Below are positions 52,243-60,250 of a DNA stretch of 64,000 nt, one piece after another (position 1 is the stretch's first letter; every line of letters starts with the position of its first letter). Source of the stretch: Agaribacterium haliotis (lineage in GTDB: Bacteria > Pseudomonadota > Gammaproteobacteria > Pseudomonadales > Cellvibrionaceae); the NCBI RefSeq assembly GCF_002312815.1, contig NZ_NKQJ01000010.1, positions 62,001 to 126,000 on the forward strand. Reading direction: 5' to 3'. Under the pieces are notes generated by a model, which worked only from the letters and a program-made list of their open reading frames with translations, did not search any database and was not told the origin of the DNA. The position numbers were made by a program, and so were the translations under genes.

Positions 52243-54489
52243 TTAAACGATACCGTGCTTGACTAAAGGCAGGCGCCGGTAGCGCTTGCCGGTTGCAGCA
52301 AAAATAGCATTGCAAAGTGCAGGTGCTACCGGTGGTACACCGGGCTCACCGACACCACCTGCGGCAGGATCGTCAAAGTCCAAAATACTGACTTCAATCT
52401 CAGGGCTTTGATCCATGCGCAGCAGCGGATAGTTGTCAAAATTATCCTGCTCAACCACACCATTTTTTGCGGTAATCTCGCCGTAAAATGCCAGGCTCAA
52501 TGAAAAAATAACCGAGCCTTCCATCTGCGAGTGCACCCGCTCTTTGTTTACCGCCGTGCCTGCATCAATCACCATCCACACCTTGTCGACACGGATCTTG
52601 CCGTCGACTTCGCTCACTTTCACGCAGCAGGCGGTATTGCTGACAAAACTTCGGTGCACACTGAGCCCCATGCCCTGCCCTTTGGGCAGCTTTTTACCCC
52701 AGTCGGCCATGTCTGCAACTTTATTTAAAGTCGCTTTTAAACGCTTGGTATTGTAGGGGTACTTTTCCAGGCTTTCGCCGTAGTTAAAAAAGTCTGTGCC
52801 CTCTTTGGCAAAGTCAATATTCCTGTCTGCACCAATAAAATCCAACCAGGCTTGTTTGCTATCGATCTTTAATTCGTGTGCGGCCTCATCAACAAATGAG
52901 CCGATCGCAAAACCGGTGCCGATATTGCCGACCGAGCGCATCCAGCCGTAGCGCACATGCGCATCGCCGGGGCCGCTGGTGCATTCAACATTGGCAACAT
53001 CAAAAGGCATATCTTTCATACCCAGATTTGCTTCAAACTTAATGCCGCTGGCACCGGCTTCAAAAATTGAGCGAATGCCGGGGCCACTGAGTTGGTGCTG
53101 CCAGGCCGTCATGCTCTTATCATTAAAGCCCGCGCTAATACGCTGTAGATTACAGGCTTGATAATAACCGTGTTTGATATCGTCTTCGCGTGTCCAGATA
53201 ACCTTGACCGGTTTGCCAACTTGTTTACTTAAATACGCAGCCTCTACCACAAAGTCCTGCTTACTTTTGCGGCCAAAACCGCCGCCGAGCAAAGTGACAT
53301 GGGCTTTAACTTTAGCTTTATCAACACCGAGTTGGCTGGCAACACTGTCGACCGCCGACTGCGGGTTTTGGGTTGCCGACCACAATTCAACTTTATCTTG
53401 TTGCCAGTGGGCAGCCGCCGCTGGAGTTTCCATCGGAGCGTGGGCCAGGCTCGGCACATAGTATTCCCTAACCACACGTTTGTCGGCCTGCTTTAGCGCA
53501 GTTTTGGCATCGCCCTTTTGGCGGTGGGTAAAGCTGACCACATCGAGATCTTTTTCGAGCTGCTTTTCAAACTTGTGGCTGTCAAACTTGGCGTGAGCGC
53601 TGTCCGACCAGCGAATCGTTAGTTTGTCCCGCCCCTGCATTGCCGCCCAAGTATTTGTCGCAAGCACCGCGACGCCGCCGAGCGGTTTATACGCAACCGG
53701 TTCGGTAACAGCCTGCATTTTTATTACCTTTTTAACGCCTGGCACTTTTAGTGCGGCTTCAGCGTCAACTTCAATCGGCTCTGAGCCGAGCACCGGTGGG
53801 CGGGCAATCACGGCAATTAACATGCCCTCTTTTTGCACATCGATGCCAAATTCAGCGCGCCCGGTAACGATGTCCACACCGTCGATATTGGCAACCTTGT
53901 CACTGCCAATAAATTTAAACTCTTTTTTACTTTTGTATTTGAGCGTACTGCTATCGGGAACTTGCTGGGTTGACGCCAGCTCAGCCAGCTCACCAAAACT
54001 GGCTTGTTTGTTTTTGTAACGAAGTTTTCCGTCTGCAACGCTAATATCATCGGCGCTTATTTTCCAAAGCTGCGCTGCAGCTTGCGTCAACATATGTCTG
54101 GCCAAGGCACCGGCTTCGCGCAGGCTTTCATAAAACAGGCGCATTGTCGATGAACCATCGGTATTTTGGCTGCCGTATTTTGGGTCCCCCAGGGCTTGCA
54201 CCAATTCTATTTGCTGCCAGTTAGCGCCGAGTTCATCGGCTACCACCATCGGGATACTGGTTCTTACACCCTGGCCCATCTCACTGCGATGACAAATAAC
54301 CACCACGCGATCATCCGGGCTAATTTCTAGATACACACTCGGCGCAAATTTAGGTTTTTTGCCGTCAACACCGGCCAGTGCCTGCGGCACCAGCGAGGCG
54401 ACCGGCAGCGATGCACTTAATATTAACGAGCCTTTGGCAGAGCCCAGAATTAACGAACGTCGACTGATATTCTCTAATTTCTTGTTCAT
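52243..54489 (-). CDS. Molybdenum hydroxylase large subunit (isoquinoline 1-oxidoreductase beta-like, xanthine oxidase family)
   Basis: 748 residues carrying the molybdopterin cytosine dinucleotide cofactor. The N terminus NKKLENISRRSLILGSAKGS resembles a Tat signal, so the enzyme is probably exported. Motifs: GQGVRTSIPMVVADELGANW, LLGGGFGRKSKQDFVVEAAY (G-G-G-F-G-x-K cofactor loop), VKVIWTREDDIKHGYYQACN, and FDDPAAGGVGEPGVPPVAPA with the catalytic Glu near the C terminus (G-V-G-E-P). Aldehyde/isoquinoline-type substrates are expected. The 2Fe-2S subunit gene ends 22 bases upstream; there is no separate FAD subunit, which fits the isoquinoline-type two-subunit class. Confidence 0.93.
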   Translation of the reverse strand: MNKKLENISRRSLILGSAKGSLILSASLPVASLVPQALAGVDGKKPKFAPSVYLEISPDDRVVVICHRSEMGQGVRTSIPMVVADELGANWQQIELVQALGDPKYGSQNTDGSSTMRLFYESLREAGALARHMLTQAAAQLWKISADDISVADGKLRYKNKQASFGELAELASTQQVPDSSTLKYKSKKEFKFIGSDKVANIDGVDIVTGRAEFGIDVQKEGMLIAVIARPPVLGSEPIEVDAEAALKVPGVKKVIKMQAVTEPVAYKPLGGVAVLATNTWAAMQGRDKLTIRWSDSAHAKFDSHKFEKQLEKDLDVVSFTHRQKGDAKTALKQADKRVVREYYVPSLAHAPMETPAAAAHWQQDKVELWSATQNPQSAVDSVASQLGVDKAKVKAHVTLLGGGFGRKSKQDFVVEAAYLSKQVGKPVKVIWTREDDIKHGYYQACNLQRISAGFNDKSMTAWQHQLSGPGIRSIFEAGASGIKFEANLGMKDMPFDVANVECTSGPGDAHVRYGWMRSVGNIGTGFAIGSFVDEAAHELKIDSKQAWLDFIGADRNIDFAKEGTDFFNYGESLEKYPYNTKRLKATLNKVADMADWGKKLPKGQGMGLSVHRSFVSNTACCVKVSEVDGKIRVDKVWMVIDAGTAVNKERVHSQMEGSVIFSLSLAFYGEITAKNGVVEQDNFDNYPLLRMDQSPEIEVSILDFDDPAAGGVGEPGVPPVAPALCNAIFAATGKRYRRLPLVKHGIV

Positions 54490-54510
54490 CTCTGTGTCCT
54501 TATTTACTCG

Positions 54511-54978
54511 TTAAGATTTCACTTCAGTCGCTAAATCTGCGGCAAACTTAATTGCCGCTTTAATTCGGGGGTAAGTGCCGCAGCGGCAAATATTGCCCTC
54601 CATCGCCGCGTCAATATCGGCGTCGCTGGGTTTGCTGTTTTGCTTAAGCAGCGCTGCGGCATTCATCATCTGCCCGCACTGGCAATAACCGCACTGGGCG
54701 ACATTTAATTCCTGCCACGCTTGCTGTACGGGGTGGCTGCCATCGTCACTTAAACTTTCTATCGTGCGAATATCCTGCCCGGCAACGGCGGCCAGCGGCA
54801 TAGAACACGAGCGCACGGCCGCGCCATTTAGATGTACCGTGCAAGCGCCGCACAAACCTTTGCCACAGCCAAACTTGGTACCTTTTAAATTCAAAATATC
54901 TCGCAAGACCCAAAGCAAAGGCATGTTCGGGTCTTCGTCGAGCTCGTGCTTCTGACCATTGATAACGATACTAAGCAT
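54511..54978 (-). CDS. 2Fe-2S subunit of the molybdenum hydroxylase (isoquinoline 1-oxidoreductase alpha-like)
   Basis: 155 residues with two [2Fe-2S] clusters: a plant-ferredoxin-like one ([20 protein letters not shown], then SC) and a helical one ([18 protein letters not shown] and [15 protein letters not shown]). It passes electrons from the Mo cofactor to an external acceptor, probably a c-type cytochrome. AGGAG lies eight bases before the ATG. It is transcribed with the large subunit (22-base gap). The usual gap of about 120 bases to mocA upstream may hold a promoter, so the enzyme genes could be expressed with or independently of the maturation genes. Confidence 0.95.
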   Translation of the reverse strand: MLSIVINGQKHELDEDPNMPLLWVLRDILNLKGTKFGCGKGLCGACTVHLNGAAVRSCSMPLAAVAGQDIRTIESLSDDGSHPVQQAWQELNVAQCGYCQCGQMMNAAALLKQNSKPSDADIDAAMEGNICRCGTYPRIKAAIKFAADLATEVKS

Positions 54979-55099
54979 GTGCCATGTCTCCTATTAGGTT
55001 ATGCCTCTATAGCTATTATTAACGTTGTTGTTTATTGCCCGCACGCCTCACTTAAGAACTGATGCGAAATACGCGCGGGTTTTAATATTTAGCTTAGCG

Positions 55100-55780
55100 C
55101 TACATCTGCTTAAGCTGTTTGCGCATTTGGCGCAAATCATCTTCGCTATCCAAATCAATCAGCGCCTCGGGCATGCTGTGCGCCAAGACCTGCGAGCGAT
55201 TGTTTCGCAGTATAGCCGCCGCCCCTTTATCGCCGTGAAGACCTGAAAACAGCGCCAATTTGTGTTCGGCGCACAGCATCGGCGCCAGTAATAAATCCTG
55301 CTCTGGCGCATAAGCACAGGCGATCGCTTTCGATGATACGCACCAGCGCTGATACAGCGCCAAGTAGTCTTTGCTCTTTAAGCGCCACTGGTCCAACAAA
55401 CACAGCATCAGCGCTGAGCGCTGTGCTTTGGCACAGGCCAGCGCCTTGAGCACACTGGTGGACATGCCCTGCTGCCAGTTTTCATTGAGTACACATCGCA
55501 GCTCGAGCCCATCTAGCTCCGCGCGCAATTTATCGGCCGAAGCGCCGAGCACAACGCTCAGCTCTAGCTTACATTTTCCTGCCAGCGCATTTTTTAAGGC
55601 CAACAGCTGCAAACACTTGTGCCGCAGCAAGCTGTGCTCGCCAACGGCAACCAGTGCTTTTTCCTGGCCCAAACGCCGCGACGCACCGGCGGCGAGTAAC
55701 ACCACCTGCAAGCTATCTACGCGCTTGCTCGTCTTTATTTGGCTGCTATCAGCGTTAAACGTTGTTAAATTTTCAGGCAC
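55100..55780 (-). CDS. MocA-like molybdenum cofactor cytidylyltransferase
   Basis: 226 residues. GTG start overlaps the end of the xdhC-like gene by 16 bases. Nucleotidyltransferase signature LQVVLLAAGASRRLGQEKAL (A-A-G-x-S-x-R-x-G-x-x-K), RCVLNENWQQGMSTSVLKAL and LMLCLLDQWRLKSKDYLALY (D-Q region of MobA/MocA), then LHGDKGAAAILRNNRSQVLA (G-D-K-G-A). It would add CMP to molybdopterin to give the MCD form used by xanthine-oxidase-family enzymes, matching the enzyme genes directly downstream. Confidence 0.9.
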   Translation of the reverse strand: MPENLTTFNADSSQIKTSKRVDSLQVVLLAAGASRRLGQEKALVAVGEHSLLRHKCLQLLALKNALAGKCKLELSVVLGASADKLRAELDGLELRCVLNENWQQGMSTSVLKALACAKAQRSALMLCLLDQWRLKSKDYLALYQRWCVSSKAIACAYAPEQDLLLAPMLCAEHKLALFSGLHGDKGAAAILRNNRSQVLAHSMPEALIDLDSEDDLRQMRKQLKQM

Positions 55781-56919
55781 GGTTTTAACTCAGAGTTCGA
55801 TGCCGAAAAAAAGCGCTGTAACTCGGCGACAATAGACAGCGCGATCGCCTCTGGCCCCCGCCCGCCAAGGTCTAAACCTATCGGGCCGCGAACACGTTGC
55901 TCGCTTGTCTCCATGAGCGAGGCAAAATCGCGATCGCCATCGGCTGCAATGGCCTTTAATAGTTTTTGTTTGCGCGCTTTAGGCCCGAGCAAACCAATAT
56001 AAGCAAGCTCGCTGTCTAAGCTCGCTGCCAACCACTGCTGATCGCGCTGGAGATTGTGGGTCATAATCACAAGCGCATCGGCTGCGGCGATAAGTGCCGG
56101 ATCGACTGTTTTATCGAGTTTTGCATCTATTTGCTGCTTAAGGCCTTCAGATGCTTCTTTTTCCAGAACCTTGTTTTCTAGCGCTAGCGCTGAGTCCAAC
56201 TCACCTAGCTGTTTTAAAGCATCAATCGCTGCCGGGCGGTGATCAACCACCGTCACCTGCCAGTGCATCGCCAAAAACATGCGTATTAACACATGCACAT
56301 CTGGCCCGGCGCCGGCTAGTAATATGCGCTTGCTCGGCGCGGCGGCAATGGCAATATATTTATTCCACGTAAGCGTTTTTTCAAAGGCACTTAATGTTTG
56401 CTCAAAAAGGTTTTGATTAGCGGCATCTTGAGCACTCGGGCTTTGATCACTGCTTTGATCACTGCCCCGATCAATACCCTTACAAGTTAAATTAGTGGCA
56501 GCGATCGCAGCTTGTGCACGCTCAAGGTTTAAAGCGTAACAAGCGCCCTTACCCTGTAGTACTGCATTTAATAAATCGGCAAAATGTAGGTGATTGTTTT
56601 TTGGGCTCAGCGCCACAAGGGCAATATCTACCTGCCCTTCACAACCGGCGCCAAGCCCCCACAGCAGGGCTTCATCGCCGCGCAAGTCGTAACTTAAGTG
56701 CAGAAGCTCGTCACTTTGGCGCACTTTTTTTGCATGTAGAGCAATATCCGCCTCAAGGCAGCCACCACTTAATAAACCGTGACAGCGACCACTGGCTTCA
56801 ATCAGCATCAGGCAGCCGGCTTTTTGATAGGTGGCGCCTTCAGTTCGGGTAATGCAGGCGAGCACATAGTCGCGCTTTTGATCAAAATGCCGAGCGAGTT
56901 CGGGCCAATTAGTTTGCAT
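55765..56919 (-). CDS. XdhC/CoxI family molybdenum cofactor maturation protein
   Basis: 384 residues from the ATG at 56919. The N-terminal XdhC/CoxI domain shows YVLACITRTEGATYQKAGCL, GRCHGLLSGGCLEADIALHA (S-G-G-C-[LV]-E) and VALWGLGAGCEGQVD-like text LLWGLGAGCEGQVDIALVAL. The C-terminal Rossmann domain shows ILLAGAGPDVHVLIRMFLAM, VTVVDHRPAAID, DALVIMTHNLQRDQQWLAAS and YIGLLGPKARKQKLL. XdhC proteins bind the Mo cofactor, protect it and allow its sulfuration before insertion. It overlaps the sufU-like gene (11 bases) and mocA (16 bases), a coupled operon. Confidence 0.92.
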   Translation of the reverse strand: MQTNWPELARHFDQKRDYVLACITRTEGATYQKAGCLMLIEASGRCHGLLSGGCLEADIALHAKKVRQSDELLHLSYDLRGDEALLWGLGAGCEGQVDIALVALSPKNNHLHFADLLNAVLQGKGACYALNLERAQAAIAATNLTCKGIDRGSDQSSDQSPSAQDAANQNLFEQTLSAFEKTLTWNKYIAIAAAPSKRILLAGAGPDVHVLIRMFLAMHWQVTVVDHRPAAIDALKQLGELDSALALENKVLEKEASEGLKQQIDAKLDKTVDPALIAAADALVIMTHNLQRDQQWLAASLDSELAYIGLLGPKARKQKLLKAIAADGDRDFASLMETSEQRVRGPIGLDLGGRGPEAIALSIVAELQRFFSASNSELKPCLKI

Positions 56920-57328
56920 CAATGCCCCCCTTCAGATTTACAAAGGCCTGCCACGGCAGCAGAGCACACTGAATACGAATCGGATGGCGTTTAAGATGAG
57001 CCAGTGGCGCAAGCGGCTCAGGTACATTTTGTCTATCGTCAGCGAGCGCAGCTTCTAGTTCGGCGGCAAGCTGCTGTGCTTGTTCAAGCGACAGCCCCGG
57101 TAGTTGTTCACACAGCAAACTGGCCGAGGCGCGACAGACCGCGCAGCTGTCACCGTGAAAACTTAAGGCCTTAATTGTTTGTTGTTCACAACACAGCTGC
57201 AGGCGTATTTCATCGCCGCACACCGCATTAACAGCGCTGTGTTCAAGCGCATTAGGCAACTCAACAGCAAAGCCTGTCGGCTGCTGATGTAAGGCTAGCA
57301 GCTGCTGTTGATACAAGCTGTCACTCAT
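56909..57328 (-). CDS. SufU/IscU-like iron-sulfur or sulfur-relay scaffold protein
   Basis: 139 residues from the ATG at 57328. Three ligand Cys of the IscU/SufU family are present: Cys37 in NAVCGDEI (with the following Gly-Asp), Cys62 in FHGDSCAVCRASASLL and Cys121 in RIQCALLPWQAF. SufU-type proteins accept persulfide sulfur from a SufS-like desulfurase. It lies 41 bases after the sufS-like gene and overlaps xdhC, so here it may relay sulfur to the Mo cofactor on XdhC rather than serve general Fe-S assembly. The extra Cys65 next to Cys62 is unusual. Confidence 0.85.
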   Translation of the reverse strand: MSDSLYQQQLLALHQQPTGFAVELPNALEHSAVNAVCGDEIRLQLCCEQQTIKALSFHGDSCAVCRASASLLCEQLPGLSLEQAQQLAAELEAALADDRQNVPEPLAPLAHLKRHPIRIQCALLPWQAFVNLKGGIDAN

Positions 57329-57369
57329 AAATGTTTCACTCCACGCTCTTATATGCCAGCGCTGCAGCA

Positions 57370-58647
57370 CTATTTGTTTTTATTAACAGCAAATAATTCA
57401 TAAGCCAAATCAAGTGCGTTAAACAGGGCGTGAATATCTTCTTGCTGGTTGTACATAGCAAAACTTGCGCGCGCACTGGTGCTGACGGTGTGTTTCGCTA
57501 CGGAATTATCTGCCGTTTTGTGCGCATAATAACGATGTAGCGGCTCGGCACAATGGCGCCCCGCCCTCAAGGCTATGTGATGCTGATCGAGCAAAGCGGC
57601 AATATCGTGGCTGTGAACACCATCGAGCATAAAACTGACAAGCAAAGGTTCGGACTTAGCTAAAAGTTCGCGCTCTATTAATGTTTTTATCCACGGCCGG
57701 TGCGCCAGCTCATTCCAAAAAACCTTGTTCAGTTGTTGCTGCTGGGTTTTAACTTGCGACCAGCCAATATGCTGCACAAAATTTATCGCGGCTTGAAGCG
57801 CAACAATGGCGGCAAGGTTGACGGTGCCGGCCTCAAATTTTTGTATGCTCTTAATATAATCCGCGCCCTCGGCACTGACCTTCACAACAATGCCGCCACC
57901 GAGCTTTACCGGCTGGCACTTTGCAAGCTTGTCTTCGCGAACATAGAGCACACCACAACCCGGGCCCGCATAAAGTTTGTGCCCGGAAAATACGTAAAAA
58001 TCGCAGCCGAGTTTATTCACGTCAACGGCCATATGCGCGACAGCCTGGGCACCGTCAACCAACAGTGCGGCGCCGCAAGCTCTGGCGACTTTAGCGCAGG
58101 CGGGAATATCATTGACAAGGCCAAGCACATTGCTGACCTGGGTGAGCGCAACGAGCCGCGTTTGATTGTCACACAACTGCTCTAATTCTTGCACATCAAT
58201 ATAACCGCGCTTATCGAGCCCGACTACACGCAGCTCAGCGCCAACCTCGCGGCACAGACTTTGCCAAACCAAAAAATTTGCGTGGTGCTCGGCAACACTG
58301 AGCACAATATTGTCACCGCGTTGTAATTGCGGCCGCAGCCAACTGTAGGCAACAAGATTTAGCGCCTCGGTTGCGCCGGAACAAAAGGCAATGGTATTGG
58401 CACTGTCGGCATGAATAAACTTTGCAACCGCCTCGCGGGCCTGTTCTAGCAGCGCTGTCGCTTCAACGCTCAATTGATACAGGCCGCGCTGGCTATTTGC
58501 GTGTTCACAGGCAAGATAATAACTGATTCGCTCGATAACAGGCCTGGGCACAAGGGCCGTTGACGCGCTGTCGAGGTAGACGAGTTCAGGCCGCGTCTCG
58601 AAGGCGGGAAAAGCGTTTTTTAAATTTGATGTCGCAAGCAGATTCAT
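57370..58647 (-). CDS. SufS-type cysteine desulfurase
   Basis: 425-residue PLP enzyme that makes persulfide from cysteine. PLP Lys224 in SGHKLYAGPGCGVLYV (preceded by His223), substrate-binding VAEHHANFLVWQSL (His near 121), and active-site Cys366 in RAGRHCAEPL, the R-x-G-x-H-C-x-x-P-L loop of group II desulfurases. N-terminal YLDSASTALVPRPVIERI is standard. As first gene of sufS-sufU-xdhC-mocA it is probably a dedicated desulfurase for molybdenum cofactor sulfuration, as proposed for the NifS4-XdhC pair of Rhodobacter. No other suf genes (sufBCD) are present here. Confidence 0.93.
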   Translation of the reverse strand: MNLLATSNLKNAFPAFETRPELVYLDSASTALVPRPVIERISYYLACEHANSQRGLYQLSVEATALLEQAREAVAKFIHADSANTIAFCSGATEALNLVAYSWLRPQLQRGDNIVLSVAEHHANFLVWQSLCREVGAELRVVGLDKRGYIDVQELEQLCDNQTRLVALTQVSNVLGLVNDIPACAKVARACGAALLVDGAQAVAHMAVDVNKLGCDFYVFSGHKLYAGPGCGVLYVREDKLAKCQPVKLGGGIVVKVSAEGADYIKSIQKFEAGTVNLAAIVALQAAINFVQHIGWSQVKTQQQQLNKVFWNELAHRPWIKTLIERELLAKSEPLLVSFMLDGVHSHDIAALLDQHHIALRAGRHCAEPLHRYYAHKTADNSVAKHTVSTSARASFAMYNQQEDIHALFNALDLAYELFAVNKNK

Positions 58648-58760
58648 CGCTAGACCTTATTATCACCAGACCTTAGCGCCCACGGATTAGACCACAAATA
58701 CTAACACAGCCAAAGCGAGGCGACAGCGCCGGCAAAGAAAAAGCAAAAGTCACTTAACGC

Positions 58761-58794
58761 AAAAAAGCCGCAGCTGAACGCAAACAGCGGCGGC
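58761..58794 (-). terminator. Terminator after the DUF1552 gene
   Basis: Minus strand: interrupted stem GCCGCCGCTG / CAGCTGCGGC with an 8-base loop, followed by six T. Confidence 0.7.
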
Positions 58795-58864
58795 GGTAGA
58801 TAAGTGCGGATTTTATATCCACACAAAACTTATTGTTTTAGTAAAAACCGCTTAAGCTGCGCCC

Positions 58865-60250
58865 TTAAAGCAAAAACCCAGGCAGCGCACCACTGCCAGT
58901 ATCGAGCGAGCCAAAGCGCTGTACATCTTGTTGGTCAAAGGCGTGGCAAATACCCGTTAACAGACGGCCGTGACTTTCACCGCCAGCATTTAAAAACTGG
59001 CCGCTGTTCACCCGCCCACCGAGGCTGCCGAAGCTCAGATAAGGCATCGGCTCACGGCCGTGATTATTGCCAAGTGAAATCTCACTGCCGATCACCACTA
59101 AAGAATTATCCAGCACACTGCCACCGCCCTCAGCGCTCTCATCAAGCTTGGCAAGTAACGATGCAAACTGCTGCATATACCAGCGGGTACCGGCTTCGTA
59201 AGCAAAAAACTCATCGCTGCCTTTGTGTGCGTGAGACAGATCGTGATGGCCCTGAGTAATCGGCTTGCCATCGGCACCGTTTAACCAGTTAAAGCGCACA
59301 TTGTTAATCGCCACCGAAAACTGCAGGCTGCAAAAACGTGTTAAATCACAGCGCAAACACGCGGCGAGCAAGTCGATCATCTGCTCGGCGACAAATGGCA
59401 TCATGTCGTTGGCATCGTAATCGATGTTGTTCGGTTTTTCAGGCAGCACACAGCTGCCGGAAAAACTCGCCTCATTGCGCATCTCGGTTGCACGAACGGC
59501 ATCGAGGTGGGCTTCAATCTTAGTTTTATCGGCGGCTCCGACTTTATTATTGAGTGTTTGTAAATCTTGATAAACCAAGTCCAATACACTTTTGCGGCGC
59601 TCGCGCAGGGCAATAACTTCGGGGCTATCGCCCGACACCCCCATAAATATGCGATCAAACATTTTTATCGGGTCGCGCTCTGCGACAATCGGCGACAGCG
59701 CCGAGCCGTAAATATTCACGCCGTTACCACCAGTGCCACCGCGGCTGGCGACACCAAACTGCAAACTGCTAAACAGCGTTTGCGGCTTTAAGCGCTGCAC
59801 CAAAAACTGATCGATCGACGGGCCGTCGGCAAGGCCGTGCTCGTCGCCACCTGCGAAGGTTTTGGCTTTGGCCCCTGTCCACATCGAGCACATGCCGCCG
59901 AAGTGGTTGTTGCCATCGGTGCGCAGATGCTTTAACTGATCAAAAATAAGCATTTTGTCTTTAAACGGCACAAATGCTTGGTGCATATGGTTATTTAATT
60001 CAAAGTTGCGAGTGCTGCCACTGGGGCGCCAGTGATCGTAGAGCATGCCGTGATTGTAATTGCACAGAACCAAACGCTTAGGCGCTTCATCATTGGCGTA
60101 GGCGCGCTCTATCTCAAGCAGCGGTAAAAACGGCGCCAATGCCGAACTCAAGCCAGAGCGTTTCAAAAATGCACGGCGCGCCGTATTAACACCTTGAACG
60201 CGAGCCAGTAATTTTGGCTTTAAATAGTGATTAATCATCGAAAATTTCAT
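58865..60250 (-). CDS. DUF1552 domain protein (exported)
   Basis: 461 residues of the DUF1552 family, always paired with DUF1592/DUF1588-type proteins in planctomycetes and marine gammaproteobacteria; the function is unknown to me. The N terminus ARRAFLKRSGLSSALAPFLP resembles a Tat signal (R-R-x-F-L-K). Typical family text: KRLVLCNYNHGMLYDHWRPS, LRTDGNNHFGGMCSMWTG, NIYGSALSPIVAERDPIKMF, and SLVVIGSEISLGNNHGREPM. It resembles sulfatase/alkaline-phosphatase-superfamily-like exported proteins. Its ATG overlaps the stop of the DUF1592 gene by one base (TAATG), so the two are translationally coupled. Confidence 0.88.
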   Translation of the reverse strand: MKFSMINHYLKPKLLARVQGVNTARRAFLKRSGLSSALAPFLPLLEIERAYANDEAPKRLVLCNYNHGMLYDHWRPSGSTRNFELNNHMHQAFVPFKDKMLIFDQLKHLRTDGNNHFGGMCSMWTGAKAKTFAGGDEHGLADGPSIDQFLVQRLKPQTLFSSLQFGVASRGGTGGNGVNIYGSALSPIVAERDPIKMFDRIFMGVSGDSPEVIALRERRKSVLDLVYQDLQTLNNKVGAADKTKIEAHLDAVRATEMRNEASFSGSCVLPEKPNNIDYDANDMMPFVAEQMIDLLAACLRCDLTRFCSLQFSVAINNVRFNWLNGADGKPITQGHHDLSHAHKGSDEFFAYEAGTRWYMQQFASLLAKLDESAEGGGSVLDNSLVVIGSEISLGNNHGREPMPYLSFGSLGGRVNSGQFLNAGGESHGRLLTGICHAFDQQDVQRFGSLDTGSGALPGFLL

